Below are positions 27,780-38,663 of a stretch of 64,000 nt of DNA, in pieces. A model generated the notes under the pieces. That model did not search any database. It was not told the DNA's origin and saw only the letters and a program-made list of their open reading frames with translations. Location of the stretch: the NCBI GenBank assembly GCA_028335825.1, contig JAIOKI010000002.1, positions 310,001 to 374,000 of the forward strand, given 5' to 3'. The stretch is from Nosema muscidifuracis. Its lineage: Eukaryota > Microsporidia > Nosematidae. The first letter of the stretch is position 1. Every line of letters starts with the position of its first letter. Made by a program: the position numbers and the translations under genes.

Positions 27780-28255
27780 TTATAGAAGGGCTTTCATGTA
27801 TTAAAAAATTACATTAAATTAAAAAAGTTGTATTTTTAAGATCTTTAAATAATGAACAATTACGTAAAATTAATATGTTTTTTTAAAAAGTATTTTTTTA
27901 CATTTGAAACAATTTCTACATGTGTTTATTAATTTATCAAAATATAAAACGTTTAATATTTTAAGTTAATTGAGAAAATATAATTTGTTATTTAAATTGT
28001 TATGTGATATTTTAAAAGAGTTAAAGTCGATTAAATAATGAAATTTCTTGCAATAATTCTTTTTTAAGTTATTTGAAATTTTTTACAATAATTCTTTTCT
28101 TAAATTTTTACAATACTTCTTTTTTTAAATTTCTTAGAATACTTCATTCAAAAATTTCTTACAATGTTTCTTTTTTAAAATTTTTACAATGTTTCTTTTT
28201 TAAAATGCTTCGTTTTATGTTTCTAATATTTTTTTTTATTTGAGAATTTTAACCC
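27780..28255. repeat. Spacer with degenerate repeats before TAF10
   Basis: Between about 28030 and 28210, AATTTTTTACAATAATTCTTTT and its variants (ACAATGTTTCTTTTTTAAAA) recur six or more times. The rest is AT-rich without features. The TAF10 start is preceded by AACCC. Confidence 0.7.
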
Positions 28256-28582
28256 ATGAAAGAAGAAGAATTTAATGATCTAAAAAAGAATTTAGACGAA
28301 TACGTTCCTATTATCCCAGACTCAGTCCTGGAATATTATATGCAAAAGTCTGGTATAACATCTACAGACGAAAAATCTAAAAAGCTTGTTTCTCTCCTTT
28401 CTCATAAATTTATTTCTGATGTTTGTACTTCAGCATTCCAATATCATAAAATTGGACAGAAAAATGCACAAAAAGATAAAAGATTTGCTAGGGAGAAGAA
28501 GCCTACTCTACAAGTTGTAGATGTAGAGAAAGCCTTGGAAGAATCAGGTATTAATGTATCTAGACCTCATTATTATATGTAA
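28256..28582 (+). CDS. TAF10: TFIID subunit TAF10
   Basis: A 108-aa histone-fold protein. YVPIIPDSVLEYYMQKSG, then KKLVSLLSHKFISDVCTSAF, a basic linker, and LQVVDVEKALEESGINVSRP with the final HYYM follow TAF10 closely (YTPTIPDAVTGYYLNRAG ... LISLAAQKFISDI ... LT..DL..AL.EYGINV+KPHYF). It is shared between TFIID and SAGA in larger genomes. CCC touches the ATG (AACCCATG). Confidence 0.95.
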   Translation: MKEEEFNDLKKNLDEYVPIIPDSVLEYYMQKSGITSTDEKSKKLVSLLSHKFISDVCTSAFQYHKIGQKNAQKDKRFAREKKPTLQVVDVEKALEESGINVSRPHYYM

Positions 28583-28681
28583 GTAAATATTAACTTTTGA
28601 CACAATGTTAAATTTTTTTACTTTCAAATGTTTTCTAATAAAAAATCTTTTTTTTGAAATATTTTATATTGTTAAATTTAA

Positions 28682-29782
28682 TTAAAAATATTTATTAAAT
28701 ATATGGAAGATCAATATATAAATTAAATCATACCATACAAATTTAAAATCATTCTTCTCTTTCTTCAAAGAATGTTCCTTTAGAAACTCAATCTCCCTTC
28801 TGAAAAGATCAAAAGTTTCTTTTTTTGAAGTTATCATACAGAAGTTTAATTCTTCGTCACGTTCTACACTTCGTCTGTTAAAATTTGACGATCCTAAGAT
28901 GGTCACACACAATCCATCTTTAAAAGCCCATATTCCTTTCTTATGCATAGTAAACCCATCCATACCAAATTCATATAAAGATGCTTTTTTTAGATATTTA
29001 AGAGCATAGTATGAACTGTACTTGTACACATTAGTGACTATATTACCCATAAATCCGAAATTATCGAAATGATTCATTTTTGGGGAATTAACGAATATAC
29101 TTACATTTCTTTGTTTGTTAAGTAAATCAAAATATTTAGCAGGGAGATTAAAATATGCTGAAGATATGTATACAGAATCAAAATCTGTATTTAAGATTCT
29201 CGATATAACATCAGATTCCTTATTATTATTAAAAGTAAATAAATAATCTGTATTAGAATTTATATTCTGATCTACAATATTAAATTGATTTCTTCTTATG
29301 TCTTCTGATAAATTATCGTTTTTAATTAAAAAATATCTGTCAAGTCTATTAGTAAAATATGAGTTATCGAGATTTGCTCCTGATATAATTATATTAGAAT
29401 CAAACATATACAATTTAGAATGAAATACTGCACTAATTTCTTTAATACGTGATACTAGAATACTACAACTTATATCTTTGAAGTCGAAACAATCTTCTAA
29501 ACACTGATCTTTAATAAATTTACTAAGTTGTTTGGTAAGTCCACGATTTTTATCAAGAATTATTCGTGTAATCTTTCCTTGAATCTTTCTCTCTTTAATA
29601 AGATCGAGTAAGTCTTTTATATGACCATCTGATCCTACATACATACTGTATATAAGAGCATCACTTGATGTTCTAAAATAATATTTTAGAGTATTATGAA
29701 AGTCTTCAGGATATTCCAAGTTCTCTATTTTATCTATAGAATACAATTTGAAATCAGTGAAGGATTCTATAAATTTTTTCAT
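28682..29782 (-). CDS. PGS1: Phosphatidylglycerophosphate synthase (PGS1, PLD fold)
   Basis: A 366-aa phospholipase-D-superfamily enzyme. The first HKD site reads FHSKLYMFD, followed by IISGANLDNSYFTNRLDRYF, a PGS1 hallmark. The second reads MHKKGIWAF, followed by TILGSSNFNRRSVERDEELN. It transfers the phosphatidyl group of CDP-diacylglycerol to glycerol-3-phosphate, the committed step toward phosphatidylglycerol and cardiolipin, normally in the mitochondrial inner membrane. Its presence here points to anionic lipid synthesis, perhaps for mitosomes. A hydrophobic C-terminus (DLIYILIFHIFNKYF) may be a membrane anchor. Yeast Pgs1 is about 520 aa. Confidence 0.92.
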   Translation of the reverse strand: MKKFIESFTDFKLYSIDKIENLEYPEDFHNTLKYYFRTSSDALIYSMYVGSDGHIKDLLDLIKERKIQGKITRIILDKNRGLTKQLSKFIKDQCLEDCFDFKDISCSILVSRIKEISAVFHSKLYMFDSNIIISGANLDNSYFTNRLDRYFLIKNDNLSEDIRRNQFNIVDQNINSNTDYLFTFNNNKESDVISRILNTDFDSVYISSAYFNLPAKYFDLLNKQRNVSIFVNSPKMNHFDNFGFMGNIVTNVYKYSSYYALKYLKKASLYEFGMDGFTMHKKGIWAFKDGLCVTILGSSNFNRRSVERDEELNFCMITSKKETFDLFRREIEFLKEHSLKKEKNDFKFVWYDLIYILIFHIFNKYF

Positions 29783-30552
29783 ATTTTTTTAGATATTTTT
29801 CTTTTTTAAAAGAAAAAGGAGGTGATGAGTTTTATGATTTTAATTCACTATGAAAAATTAAATTTAATTATATTATTTAAATATAAATGTCTTTAATAAT
29901 TAGAATAAAAATTTCTCAAATAATTTAATTCAATAATCTTTTAATTAATCTAACAGTGTATTAAAAATTTATTATAAAAAATTTCAGTTTTATATTCTAT
30001 TTGAAAATTTATTATCTTAATTAAATTTATTTAATGTAAAATATTTAGAATAAATATTTTTAAAGATGATGTGCCATCTCAGAATAAAATTGAAAATAAC
30101 CAATAAAATATTGTGAAACCACGTTTTTTCCTAAGATTATTAAATATAATTAAAATTGATTGTATGAAGAAAAACTGATATTTTAAAATTATATTTGTAG
30201 TGTTTAACACTTATTAGATTTAAATAGTACAATTATAATTCTATTTACTCATAATTTTTTATAACGATAAAATTAAAAAAATATATAAATATTCTCTCTT
30301 AAGTATATAAATATTTTTTAAGAATAATTATTAATAAGATTATTAATTTTTAAATTAAAATATTCTCTTTTAAGTATATAAATATTTTTAATAATGATTA
30401 TTAAGATAAACTAAATAAATTATATTTACTTTCTCTTAATTATATAAATATTTTTAATAATAATTTAACATTATTCGTTAATTACAATTTAGCAATAATT
30501 TTTCTTTATTTAAATAAAATCATTTTATTAAAATTTATACTTCACCCCAAAA
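29783..30552. other. Long spacer between divergent PGS1 and RAD51
   Basis: An AT-rich stretch without a gene. Between 30290 and 30450, ATTCTCTTTTAAGTATATAAAT with flanks occurs three times. GATGATGTGCCATC near 30065 looks like a C box, but no D box follows on the same strand. CACCCC precedes the RAD51 start. Confidence 0.6.
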
Positions 30553-31557
30553 ATGGCAATGATTGAAGATATTGAAGAGACTGAGTATAAATCAGAAACA
30601 ACATCATTTGAAGAATTAAAAAAAGCTGGTGTAAGCTTGGCTGATATTAATAAATTAGTTGAAGCTGGGTTTAATACAGTAGAAGCTCTTGCTTATGCAC
30701 CAAAAAAACAGTTATTAACAATTAAAGGATTTTCCGATATAAAAGTTGATAAATTAATTAAAGAAGCTGCTAAACTTGTTCCTATGGGATTCACTACAGC
30801 ATCAGCTTATCATGAAAAAAGGAAAGAACTTGTTTATTTGACTACAGGATCATCCGAACTTGATAAACTTCTTAATGGCGGGTTCGAGTCTGGAAGCATT
30901 ACAGAAATTTTTGGGGAATTTCGTACTGGAAAAACTCAGCTTTGTCATACAGTAGCTGTTACTTGTCAGTTACCACCAGAACAAGGGGGTGCTAATGGTA
31001 AAGCTATGTATATTGACACTGAGGGTACATTTAGATCTGAAAGATTCTTTCCTATAGCAGAAAGATATGGATTAGATCCAGAAGAAGTTTTAGAAAATAT
31101 TTCTTATGCTAGAGCTTTTAATTCTGATCATCAATCTAGTTTATTGATACAAGCTTCTGCTTTAATGTCAACTTCTAAATATGCAGTATTAATTATTGAC
31201 TCTGCCACAGCTCTTTACAGGACTGATTTTAGTGGAAGAGGAGAACTTGGAGCTAGACAAATTAGTTTAGCAAGATATTTAAGAGATCTTGTTAATCTAG
31301 CAGAAACTTATCAAGTAGCTGTTATAATAACTAATCAAGTAGTATCGAATCCCGATGGAGCTATGAGTATGTTTGCTGGGGATGTTAAGAAACCTATTGG
31401 AGGAAATATTATGGCTCATGCTAGTACTACTAGATTATCTTTAAGAAAAGGAAGAGGATCAACAAGAATATGTAAGATTTATGATTCTCCATTATTACCA
31501 GAATCTGAAGCTATGTTTAACATAACTGAAGCTGGTATAACAGATCCAGAAGAATAA
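30553..31557 (+). CDS. RAD51: RAD51 recombinase
   Basis: A 334-aa protein with an N-terminal helix-hairpin domain (residues 20-80) and a RecA core. Walker A is GEFRTGKTQ (121-129), Walker [13 protein letters not shown], loop L2 region [14 protein letters not shown], and [24 protein letters not shown](I/M)AHASTTRL and the end [19 protein letters not shown] fit RAD51 rather than DMC1. It forms the strand-exchange filament. EXO1 (resection) and an MCM8-like helicase are nearby but not adjacent. CACCCC lies 6 bases before the ATG. Confidence 0.97.
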   Translation: MAMIEDIEETEYKSETTSFEELKKAGVSLADINKLVEAGFNTVEALAYAPKKQLLTIKGFSDIKVDKLIKEAAKLVPMGFTTASAYHEKRKELVYLTTGSSELDKLLNGGFESGSITEIFGEFRTGKTQLCHTVAVTCQLPPEQGGANGKAMYIDTEGTFRSERFFPIAERYGLDPEEVLENISYARAFNSDHQSSLLIQASALMSTSKYAVLIIDSATALYRTDFSGRGELGARQISLARYLRDLVNLAETYQVAVIITNQVVSNPDGAMSMFAGDVKKPIGGNIMAHASTTRLSLRKGRGSTRICKIYDSPLLPESEAMFNITEAGITDPEE

Positions 31558-31974
31558 ATTAAACGTATATTTTAATTAGTAATAATTTTTTTAATGCATT
31601 GATGTATTTTTATTAATTAATATTAATATATGTTATTGTAATATTAATATATGCTATTAAATTATTATAATATCAATATATGTTATTATAATAGTAAAAT
31701 ATTAAATTATTAAACTATTGAATCATTTAAATATTACTTATATAACTATTAATTATTAAAATATTATAATATCAATATATGTTATTATAATAGTAAAATA
31801 TTGAATCATCTAAATATTACTTATTTAACTCTTAAATTATTAAATCATTTAAATATTACTTATTTAACTATTAAACTATTATATATTTAATTATTACTTA
31901 TTTAAAAAAGTCTTTTTCAAATATTATAAGAGAATATTTTTTAAAATATATTTTTATGAAAATGACCCCACAAT
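31558..31974. repeat. Degenerate tandem repeat between RAD51 and NSA2
   Basis: ATTATAATATCAATATATGTTATTATAATAGTAAAATATT and TATTAAATCATTTAAATATTACTTATTTAACT blocks recur two to four times between 31620 and 31890. Confidence 0.85.
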
Positions 31975-32751
31975 ATGCCACAGAATAATTTTGTAGAACA
32001 GCATATTAAAAAATATGGAAGAAGATTAGATCATGAAGTAAAGAAATTAAAAAAAGAAGCTAGATCAGGAGCTATTCTAGGAAGAAAGATTAAGAAATTA
32101 CATGGTATCAAAGCTAAGCTTTTTACTAAAAAAAGAAGAAATGAAAAAATTCAACTTAAAAAGAATCTCAAAGTCAAAGAAAATAAAGATAAAAATATTA
32201 TCACAAAAGATGAAGACAATCCTCTACCACATTTCTTACTTGATAGGGAATTACAACAACAAGGAAAAGAACTCAATAATAAAATTAAACAACAAAGACA
32301 AGACAGAGCTGCTAAATACTCTGTACCCATTGCAGAAGTCAAAGGACTTACAGAATCAGAAGTGTTTGGAGTTGTTGCTTCAGGAAAAAGAAAATCTAAA
32401 CATTGGAAAAGAATGGTCACTAAGCCTTGTTTCGTTGGTACAGATTTTACAAGAAAACCACCAAAATATGAAAGATTTATTAGACCAATGGCTCTTAGAT
32501 TTAAAAAAGCTCACGTTGCTCATCCAGAACTTAAAACTACTTTTAGTCTACCAATAATAGGAATAAAGAAAAATCCTCATTCAGATGTATTTACTAATTT
32601 AGGAGTACTTACTAAAGGAACAGTTATAGAAGTAAATGTTAGTGAGTTGGGTATTGTTAATGCTCAAGGAAATATCACATGGGGTAAATATGCACAAATT
32701 ACGAATCATCCTGAAAATGATGGATGTATAAATGCAGTACTTTTAGTCTAA
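31975..32751 (+). CDS. NSA2: Ribosome biogenesis protein NSA2
   Basis: A 258-aa protein nearly full length against yeast (261 aa). The start MPQNNFVEQHIKKYGRRLDH and EARSGAILGRKIKKLHGIKA are NSA2 signatures. The C-terminal half (FTRKPPKYERFIRPMALRFK, TFSLPIIGIKKNPHSDVFTN, LGVLTKGTVIEVNVSELG) is the eS8-like fold. It acts in pre-60S maturation in the nucleolus. CCCC is 5 bases before the ATG. Confidence 0.97.
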   Translation: MPQNNFVEQHIKKYGRRLDHEVKKLKKEARSGAILGRKIKKLHGIKAKLFTKKRRNEKIQLKKNLKVKENKDKNIITKDEDNPLPHFLLDRELQQQGKELNNKIKQQRQDRAAKYSVPIAEVKGLTESEVFGVVASGKRKSKHWKRMVTKPCFVGTDFTRKPPKYERFIRPMALRFKKAHVAHPELKTTFSLPIIGIKKNPHSDVFTNLGVLTKGTVIEVNVSELGIVNAQGNITWGKYAQITNHPENDGCINAVLLV

Positions 32752-32759
32752 CATAATAA

Positions 32760-33200
32760 ATTAATTAAATTTTTATTAACTATTTTATATGATATTTTTA
32801 TTATCTATTATGTAATATTTTTATTATCTATTTTATATAATATTTTTATTATCTATTTTATATGATATTTTTATTATCTATTTTATATAATATTTTTATT
32901 ATCTATTTTATATGATATTTTTATTATCTATTTTATATGATATTTTTATTATCTATTATAATATATTTCTAATAATATTTTTACTACATATTTAATATAA
33001 ATTATCTATATAAAATATATATTAAATATTTCTACTACATATTTCTATTATTTATTATGTAATATTTTTATTATCTATTATATAATATTTCTCTATTATA
33101 AAATATATATTAAATATTTCTATTATCTATTGATCACAATATGTTTCTACTAACTATTATAAAATATTTCTACTACATATTTTTATTATCTATTATAAAA
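32760..33200. repeat. AT minisatellite between NSA2 and MCM8-like gene
   Basis: The unit ATATTTTTATTATCTATTTTATATG/A of about 27 bp repeats head to tail at least seven times from 32785 to 32960, then decays into related ATTTCTACTACATATTTCTATT forms up to the stop of the MCM gene. Confidence 0.93.
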
Positions 33201-33205
33201 TATTT

Positions 33206-35272
33206 CTAATACATATTTAATATAAATTTATACTTTTTATCTCCTTTCTTAATAAGAATACCTTTATAATTAAGTTGTTCTAATATCTCTTCAAATGGCT
33301 TATTTAATTCTATCATTTCATAAACATTTTTAAGATCATCTTTTGTAAATATTGAATCTTCTCTTTTAGAACATTCATTTTTTAATATCTCTATAAAATC
33401 TTTAATATTCTTTTTTTTATTAGATTTCTTACATTCTGATTCTAATAATCTTTTATAAATTTCTATACTAAATATTGCATCTTCTTTAGATGCAATACTT
33501 CTTAACTCAATCTTAGCTCTTCCTTCAGATATCCTTATCAAAGATTCTAAATCTCTTGTAGTTACTCCACTTTTATCACGAATACTTAAATAAAACTTCT
33601 TAATTTCTTCTTTAGCAGATACACTTAATGTGGGGAATACACTTGCTTTGGCATATGAAATATATTTCTTGATTATAGAAACAGAATAAATATTTGTATC
33701 TTCTGATTTATTCAAAGATCTAAGAAATTTATCTGTCTTAAGATTTGTAATTAATTTATTATAATCAATATTAGAAGAAGAAGTTAAATGTCTTCTTTTA
33801 AGTATTTGATCAGATATTTCATAATTCTCTTTTTCATTTAAATTATCTATAAGTATAAATATTAAATCAAATCTTGATAAAAGAGCATTATCAAATCTTA
33901 AATTATCTTTTATAGATTTTGATTGATTAAAATGTCCATATCTTGGATTTGATGCTGCTATTATAGTTGTTCTGGTTGGTACACTACAAATTACTCCACC
34001 TTTAGCTACAGTAACTTTTTGATCTTCCATAGCTTCATATAAAGCACTATGATCATCTATTTTATCAAATTCATCTATACAACATAAACCATTATCAGAA
34101 ACTACAAGTGCCCCTGCATCAGCCATATAATCGCCTGAAATAGGATCATGAGCAATAGAAACAGTAAGACCTGCTGTAGTAGTTAAATTACCACTAACAT
34201 AAGTACTTTTAGGAAGAATTCCACAAGAATTTAATAACATTCTACTTTTTCCTAATCCTGGATCTCCTATAATCAAAGTATGAATTTCTGATCTGACTTC
34301 AGTATGACCTACAAATTTTTTAGTACCTCCAAATAAAGATAAAAGCATTCCAACTTTTATAAGTTCATGTCCATATATATTTGAATATAAAGAATGAATA
34401 AATGAAGCTACAATATTTTTAGTTTTTGATATTTTTTTAAATTCAATAAAATCTTTCTCTGCACATTCTAATTCTTCAAAAAAAAGACATTTGTTTTTCA
34501 CATGTTCAAGGTTATTTACATTAACTATTAATTTATACAAACTGTTGCTTTCATTTACTGATGTAACTACCCCACATAAATTTATTAAATCACCAGGAGC
34601 AAGTGTTCCTACAAAATCATCAAATATTATGCAATCTATGTTGATTTCTTCTATCTTTTCTTCAATAGATAAATTATTAATTTTTTGAACTTTTATTTCT
34701 TGTATATCTCTTAATATATTTTGTGGATGATTGAATAAAAAATTAAATGATTTTGATTTGCATGAATTAGAAATACATTTTGTTGGTTGTTTATACAAAT
34801 TATTTTGTATATTATTTTGAAAAGTTATTTCATTACATTTCTTACATTCAAAGAAAGACTTACACACAATAATTTTTTTAAATCCTACTCTACTGACAGT
34901 CCCTTGTATAAATATTAATTTTCCTAAATTTTCTGTATCTATAGCTAAATTTAATTCATTTCTATTATAATTAGTTATTCTTGTAATAATTTTTCCTAAA
35001 CCCATATTTTTTTCTTTGAGTATTTCTGACATAGCACATGAAATACAATTAATTAAATTTTCCACATTTTTTTCTTTAAATTTTGGATAAAATATTGTAA
35101 TAAATTGATCGTATGTAATTTCAAATATTCTTTGTTTTTCAATATCAATTAATTTATCTTTTATTAAAATATCTGTAATAAGTGATTTAAAAGATGTTAT
35201 CATAGTTACTGATTCATTAAATACTGTGTATTGTTCTTCTGGAAAATACAAACTCCATGCTTCAATATACAT
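33206..35272 (-). CDS. MCM8: MCM8-like replicative-family helicase
   Basis: A 688-aa MCM protein. The N-terminal OB region carries a zinc site (FFECKKCNEITF with CISNSCKS). The AAA+ core has GDPGLGKSRML, YVSGNLTTTAGLTVSIAHD, GLCCIDEFDKI, GGVICSVPTRTTIIAASNP and ALLSRFDLIFILID. The YV.GN.TT..GLTV block, CS.P.RT and GH.N..K....NL combination match MCM8 and not MCM2-7. MCM8 works in homologous recombination, normally with MCM9. Most fungi lack both, so a copy here next to RAD51 and EXO1 is notable. A GGG-type motif precedes the ATG. Confidence 0.8.
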   Translation of the reverse strand: MYIEAWSLYFPEEQYTVFNESVTMITSFKSLITDILIKDKLIDIEKQRIFEITYDQFITIFYPKFKEKNVENLINCISCAMSEILKEKNMGLGKIITRITNYNRNELNLAIDTENLGKLIFIQGTVSRVGFKKIIVCKSFFECKKCNEITFQNNIQNNLYKQPTKCISNSCKSKSFNFLFNHPQNILRDIQEIKVQKINNLSIEEKIEEINIDCIIFDDFVGTLAPGDLINLCGVVTSVNESNSLYKLIVNVNNLEHVKNKCLFFEELECAEKDFIEFKKISKTKNIVASFIHSLYSNIYGHELIKVGMLLSLFGGTKKFVGHTEVRSEIHTLIIGDPGLGKSRMLLNSCGILPKSTYVSGNLTTTAGLTVSIAHDPISGDYMADAGALVVSDNGLCCIDEFDKIDDHSALYEAMEDQKVTVAKGGVICSVPTRTTIIAASNPRYGHFNQSKSIKDNLRFDNALLSRFDLIFILIDNLNEKENYEISDQILKRRHLTSSSNIDYNKLITNLKTDKFLRSLNKSEDTNIYSVSIIKKYISYAKASVFPTLSVSAKEEIKKFYLSIRDKSGVTTRDLESLIRISEGRAKIELRSIASKEDAIFSIEIYKRLLESECKKSNKKKNIKDFIEILKNECSKREDSIFTKDDLKNVYEMIELNKPFEEILEQLNYKGILIKKGDKKYKFILNMY

Positions 35273-35279
35273 TTATGCC

Positions 35280-35690
35280 CTTCAAATTTAAAAATTAAAT
35301 ATATAATTTAGCATAAATGTAAGAATAATTTGAAATGAAAATATTTTCTTTTATAAAATTTATCATTAAAAATATCCTGACCTTTCTTAAATAAAATTTA
35401 TCATTAAAAATATCTTAACCTTTCTTTTATAAAAAGTATCATTCAAAATATCTTGACTTTTATAAAAAGTATCATCAACTGAAAAATTCATTTTCTTCTA
35501 TAAAATTTATCATTAAAAATATCTTGACCTTTCTTAAATAAAATTTATCATCAACTGAGAATTATCATTTTCTTAAATAAATTTATCATCAACTGAAAAA
35601 TATTTTAAATATTATCTTTGAAAAGTAAACAATATTTCAAATTTTTAAAATGTATTTTTTCCAAATTAATAACAAGTTTTTCCTTCAAAT
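35280..35690. repeat. Degenerate repeats between divergent MCM8-like and SEC23 genes
   Basis: AAATTTATCATTAAAAATATCTTGACCTTTCTT recurs about four times and AAATTTATCATCAACTGA about three times from 35340 to 35600. Both promoters must lie in or beside this array. Confidence 0.88.
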
Positions 35691-35706
35691 TTAAATCACC
35701 CTTATT

Positions 35707-37827
35707 ATGGAAGATGCAATTAGGGAAATTGAAGAAAAAGATGGAATTCGTCTTACCTGGAATGTATGGGGAACAAAAGGAAATGAAACATCTAAAATAC
35801 CTCTAGCTTGTTTATATAATGTACATCAAGATACTAATTTTATAGAATGTGAACCAATTTATTGTTCATCTTGTAAATCTATTTTAAATTATTGTTGTAC
35901 CATTGATTATGGTAGACAAACTTGGAATTGTGCTATTTGTGGAACTAGAAATGGTTTACCTAATCATGCTAAAGATATTTCACCTGATAATATATTACCT
36001 GAATTGAGTGAAGAAAATTCTACTTTAGAATATGTACTTAGTAAGGAATCTCTTTTCCCACCTGTTTTCTTTTTTATAGTTGATACTTGTTCATTTGATG
36101 AAGAACGTCATAAAATTCTTATTGATGCTCTTAATGTGATGTTTAATGAAATTCCAGATGATTGTTTAATTGGATTTATTAAGTATGGAACAAATGTTGA
36201 ATTAGTAGAAATTAATAAGAAAAGTCCAAGTCAAACTTATCTTTTTTCTGGTCAGATTGAATATAATTCTAAAATCTTAAATAATTTAGATAATATGTCT
36301 ATTAAAGGAAATAATTCTGTTATTGGTAAGTTTTTAGTGAGAAAAGATGAATGTAAAAAATTCATCTCAAAATTAATTAATAATTTAGAAGTAGATCCTT
36401 TCCCAGTAGTAAATGCTTATAAACCAGTAAGATGTACTGGATCTGCAATTTCTTTAGCAGTTTCATTAATGGAAAATAACTTCAATAATTCAGGTGTAAA
36501 ATATTTGTTATTTACACAAGGAGCATGCACATATGGACCTGGAACAGTAACATCAATCAAGTATAAAGAAAAAGGTAAAAATGATAATGTAGATGAAAAT
36601 GATTCTATTTATAATTCTAGTGCTTATAAATTTTACTCAGATTTAGGAGGAAGAATAATAGATTTAGGTCATAGTCTTGATATTCTCACAGCTACTATAG
36701 AAGATATTGGAGTAAATCATATGGAAAGATTAACACGTCTTACAGGAGGTATGCTAATAATGGCACAAGATTTTGATGGAGAAGTTTACAGTTCATCTTG
36801 TATGAAAATTATGGAGAAAAAAGGAACTTATCTTGCTCAAGGATTCAATGGAAAGATTTTAGTTAAAACAAGTAAAAATCTAAAATTCAATGGAATTATA
36901 GGTATGGGTAAAAGTTCAAATATGGGGTGGAGATTAGGATCTCTTTTCCCAAATACTAATTTAACAATTTTATTATCTCAAACACCTGAAGCAAAACATG
37001 AAGATTTTGGGTATGTACAGATTATTACTCAATATCAACGATCTGATAAAAAACTTGTTGTACGAGTTACTACATTTGCACGAATGTTTTCAGATAATAA
37101 AGATGATTGTGTAAATAGCTTTGATCAAGAAGCAGTGACAGTATTTCAAGCAAGATTTTTACTTCTTAAGAAGTATGATGAAGTAAAAGATTGTGAAAGA
37201 ATGATTGAAAAAAATCTTATTAGATTTGTAAGAGCATTTAGTAAATTTTCTAAAGGAGTTCCTGCTTCTTTAAGTATACCTGATTCTATGTCGTATTATC
37301 CTAATTTTATGTTTTTTTTCAAAAGAAGTCTTCTCGTTCAAACTGAAGATGTTTCTAAAGATGAAGCTTTATACTTTAAAAATCTGCTATATCGTGAAAG
37401 AGTTGACGAAGCCTTAAAAATGATAAAACCTGCTTTGATAAGTTATCATTATGAAAATGGAATCATGCCTGTAGAATTAGATACTAAATCTTTACAACCT
37501 GATGTTATATTAGTATTAGATACTCTTCATAATGTAGTAGTCAGTAGAGGAAGTTATGTAGCTACTTGGATCAAAGAAGGGTATCATGAAAAAGAAGAGT
37601 ATAGTTCACTAAGAGAAGTTATTGAACAATCTGAAGAATTTGCTAAAGAATTATGTAAGAGATTGCCTACTCCTCAATTCTGTATAACTGAAGAAAATAA
37701 ATCCCAACAACGTATTCTCCATCATTATGTAAATCCTAGTGCTAGTGGTGTAGTGATAACTGAAAATATTAGTTTTGATAAATTCTTTGAAGCATTATCT
37801 AATGTAGTTGTTAGCAATGATGATTAA
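35707..37827 (+). CDS. SEC23: COPII coat GTPase activator SEC23
   Basis: A 706-aa protein. It opens GIRLTWNVWG, then has a zinc finger CSSCKSILNYCCT...WNCAICG (about residues 56-83), a trunk domain with PVFFFIVDTCSFDEERH, the TGGMLIMAQDF segment, the helical domain and the gelsolin-like C-terminus (LVLDTLHNVVVSRG, FCITEENKSQQRI). It is the Sar1 GAP and cargo-facing layer of COPII vesicles at the ER. The length is close to yeast (768 aa). CCC is 6 bases before the ATG. Confidence 0.97.
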   Translation: MEDAIREIEEKDGIRLTWNVWGTKGNETSKIPLACLYNVHQDTNFIECEPIYCSSCKSILNYCCTIDYGRQTWNCAICGTRNGLPNHAKDISPDNILPELSEENSTLEYVLSKESLFPPVFFFIVDTCSFDEERHKILIDALNVMFNEIPDDCLIGFIKYGTNVELVEINKKSPSQTYLFSGQIEYNSKILNNLDNMSIKGNNSVIGKFLVRKDECKKFISKLINNLEVDPFPVVNAYKPVRCTGSAISLAVSLMENNFNNSGVKYLLFTQGACTYGPGTVTSIKYKEKGKNDNVDENDSIYNSSAYKFYSDLGGRIIDLGHSLDILTATIEDIGVNHMERLTRLTGGMLIMAQDFDGEVYSSSCMKIMEKKGTYLAQGFNGKILVKTSKNLKFNGIIGMGKSSNMGWRLGSLFPNTNLTILLSQTPEAKHEDFGYVQIITQYQRSDKKLVVRVTTFARMFSDNKDDCVNSFDQEAVTVFQARFLLLKKYDEVKDCERMIEKNLIRFVRAFSKFSKGVPASLSIPDSMSYYPNFMFFFKRSLLVQTEDVSKDEALYFKNLLYRERVDEALKMIKPALISYHYENGIMPVELDTKSLQPDVILVLDTLHNVVVSRGSYVATWIKEGYHEKEEYSSLREVIEQSEEFAKELCKRLPTPQFCITEENKSQQRILHHYVNPSASGVVITENISFDKFFEALSNVVVSNDD

Positions 37828-38099
37828 AATGAGTTTATCTTTATTTTTTTTATATGTATTTGTTTCTTTATTATATTTTTATCTATCTTTATTTCTTTAT
37901 TATATTTTTATTTATTTTTTTATGTATGTTTACCTATATATATTTATCTCTTTCATATTTTTATCGATATTTCTTTTACATTTTTAATTTATTCATCTCC
38001 TCAATATTTTTTTATCATATTTCATCTATACATTTTCTCCACATTTCTTTTACATTTTTTATGCAATGAAATTATTTTTTTAAAAAAATTTACCCCAAA

Positions 38100-38585
38100 A
38101 TGTCAAGTCAAACTGAAACTGAAAAACAGATTTCTGATATCATTAAGAAATACGTAACAGACGTTAATGATAAATGTTATGAAGAAATTAACATTCAGAC
38201 TTTTATAAGAGACAATAAAAGAAAAGTCATGGCTGTTAAAGTTCCAGTAGAGATTTTGTCTAAGGCTCAAATCAAATACGGTAGTATTATAAAATCAATA
38301 AAACAGAAATTCCAAGATTATTACATCATAATAGTAGAAAATATAAATAAAGATGGAGAAGTTTCATGGAATGATGCTAAAAAAGTATTTAAAGGTGCTT
38401 GTTATCCTTTCATTATTAATGGAATCAGAACTGATGTTATTACTCCAGAAGAGGAAGTTGTAAACGTCTTACTTGAAAAGAAATGTACTTTTAGTGAAGA
38501 TGAGTTTAGAATGATTGAAACTGCTATTACTGGTTTGGTAAAAAGGAATGTATCAGTTGAAGTTAACCAACATACTTTAAATTAA
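38100..38585 (+). CDS. RPS7: Ribosomal protein eS7 (RPS7)
   Basis: A 161-aa protein. [20 protein letters not shown] followed by [20 protein letters not shown] matches the eS7 core (KA.+++VP...L..+QK+..+LV+ELEKKF..+.V+.+A.R). The hydrophobic [17 protein letters not shown] stands where LVFP.EIVGKR.R.+LDG is expected. The basic loop of other eukaryotes is missing, which explains the shorter length (yeast 190 aa). CCCC lies 4 bases before the ATG. Confidence 0.9.
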   Translation: MSSQTETEKQISDIIKKYVTDVNDKCYEEINIQTFIRDNKRKVMAVKVPVEILSKAQIKYGSIIKSIKQKFQDYYIIIVENINKDGEVSWNDAKKVFKGACYPFIINGIRTDVITPEEEVVNVLLEKKCTFSEDEFRMIETAITGLVKRNVSVEVNQHTLN

Positions 38586-38663
38586 ACATCTTTAATTAAT
38601 TTCTTGTTATTTTGTTATGTAAGCGAATAAACGATTTATTTTTCTAAAAAAAAATATTCCCCA

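Noticed and set aside
30062-30140. C/D snoRNA from GATGATGT
   Set aside because: No CTGA follows on the same strand within a usable distance and no closing stem.
31975-32557. Overlapping frames within NSA2 on both strands
   Set aside because: Shadows of the NSA2 coding sequence; no motif and no domain.
37854-38069. A 71-codon Tyr/Phe/Ile-rich frame after SEC23
   Set aside because: Low-complexity T-rich repeat DNA; no start motif; not protein-like.
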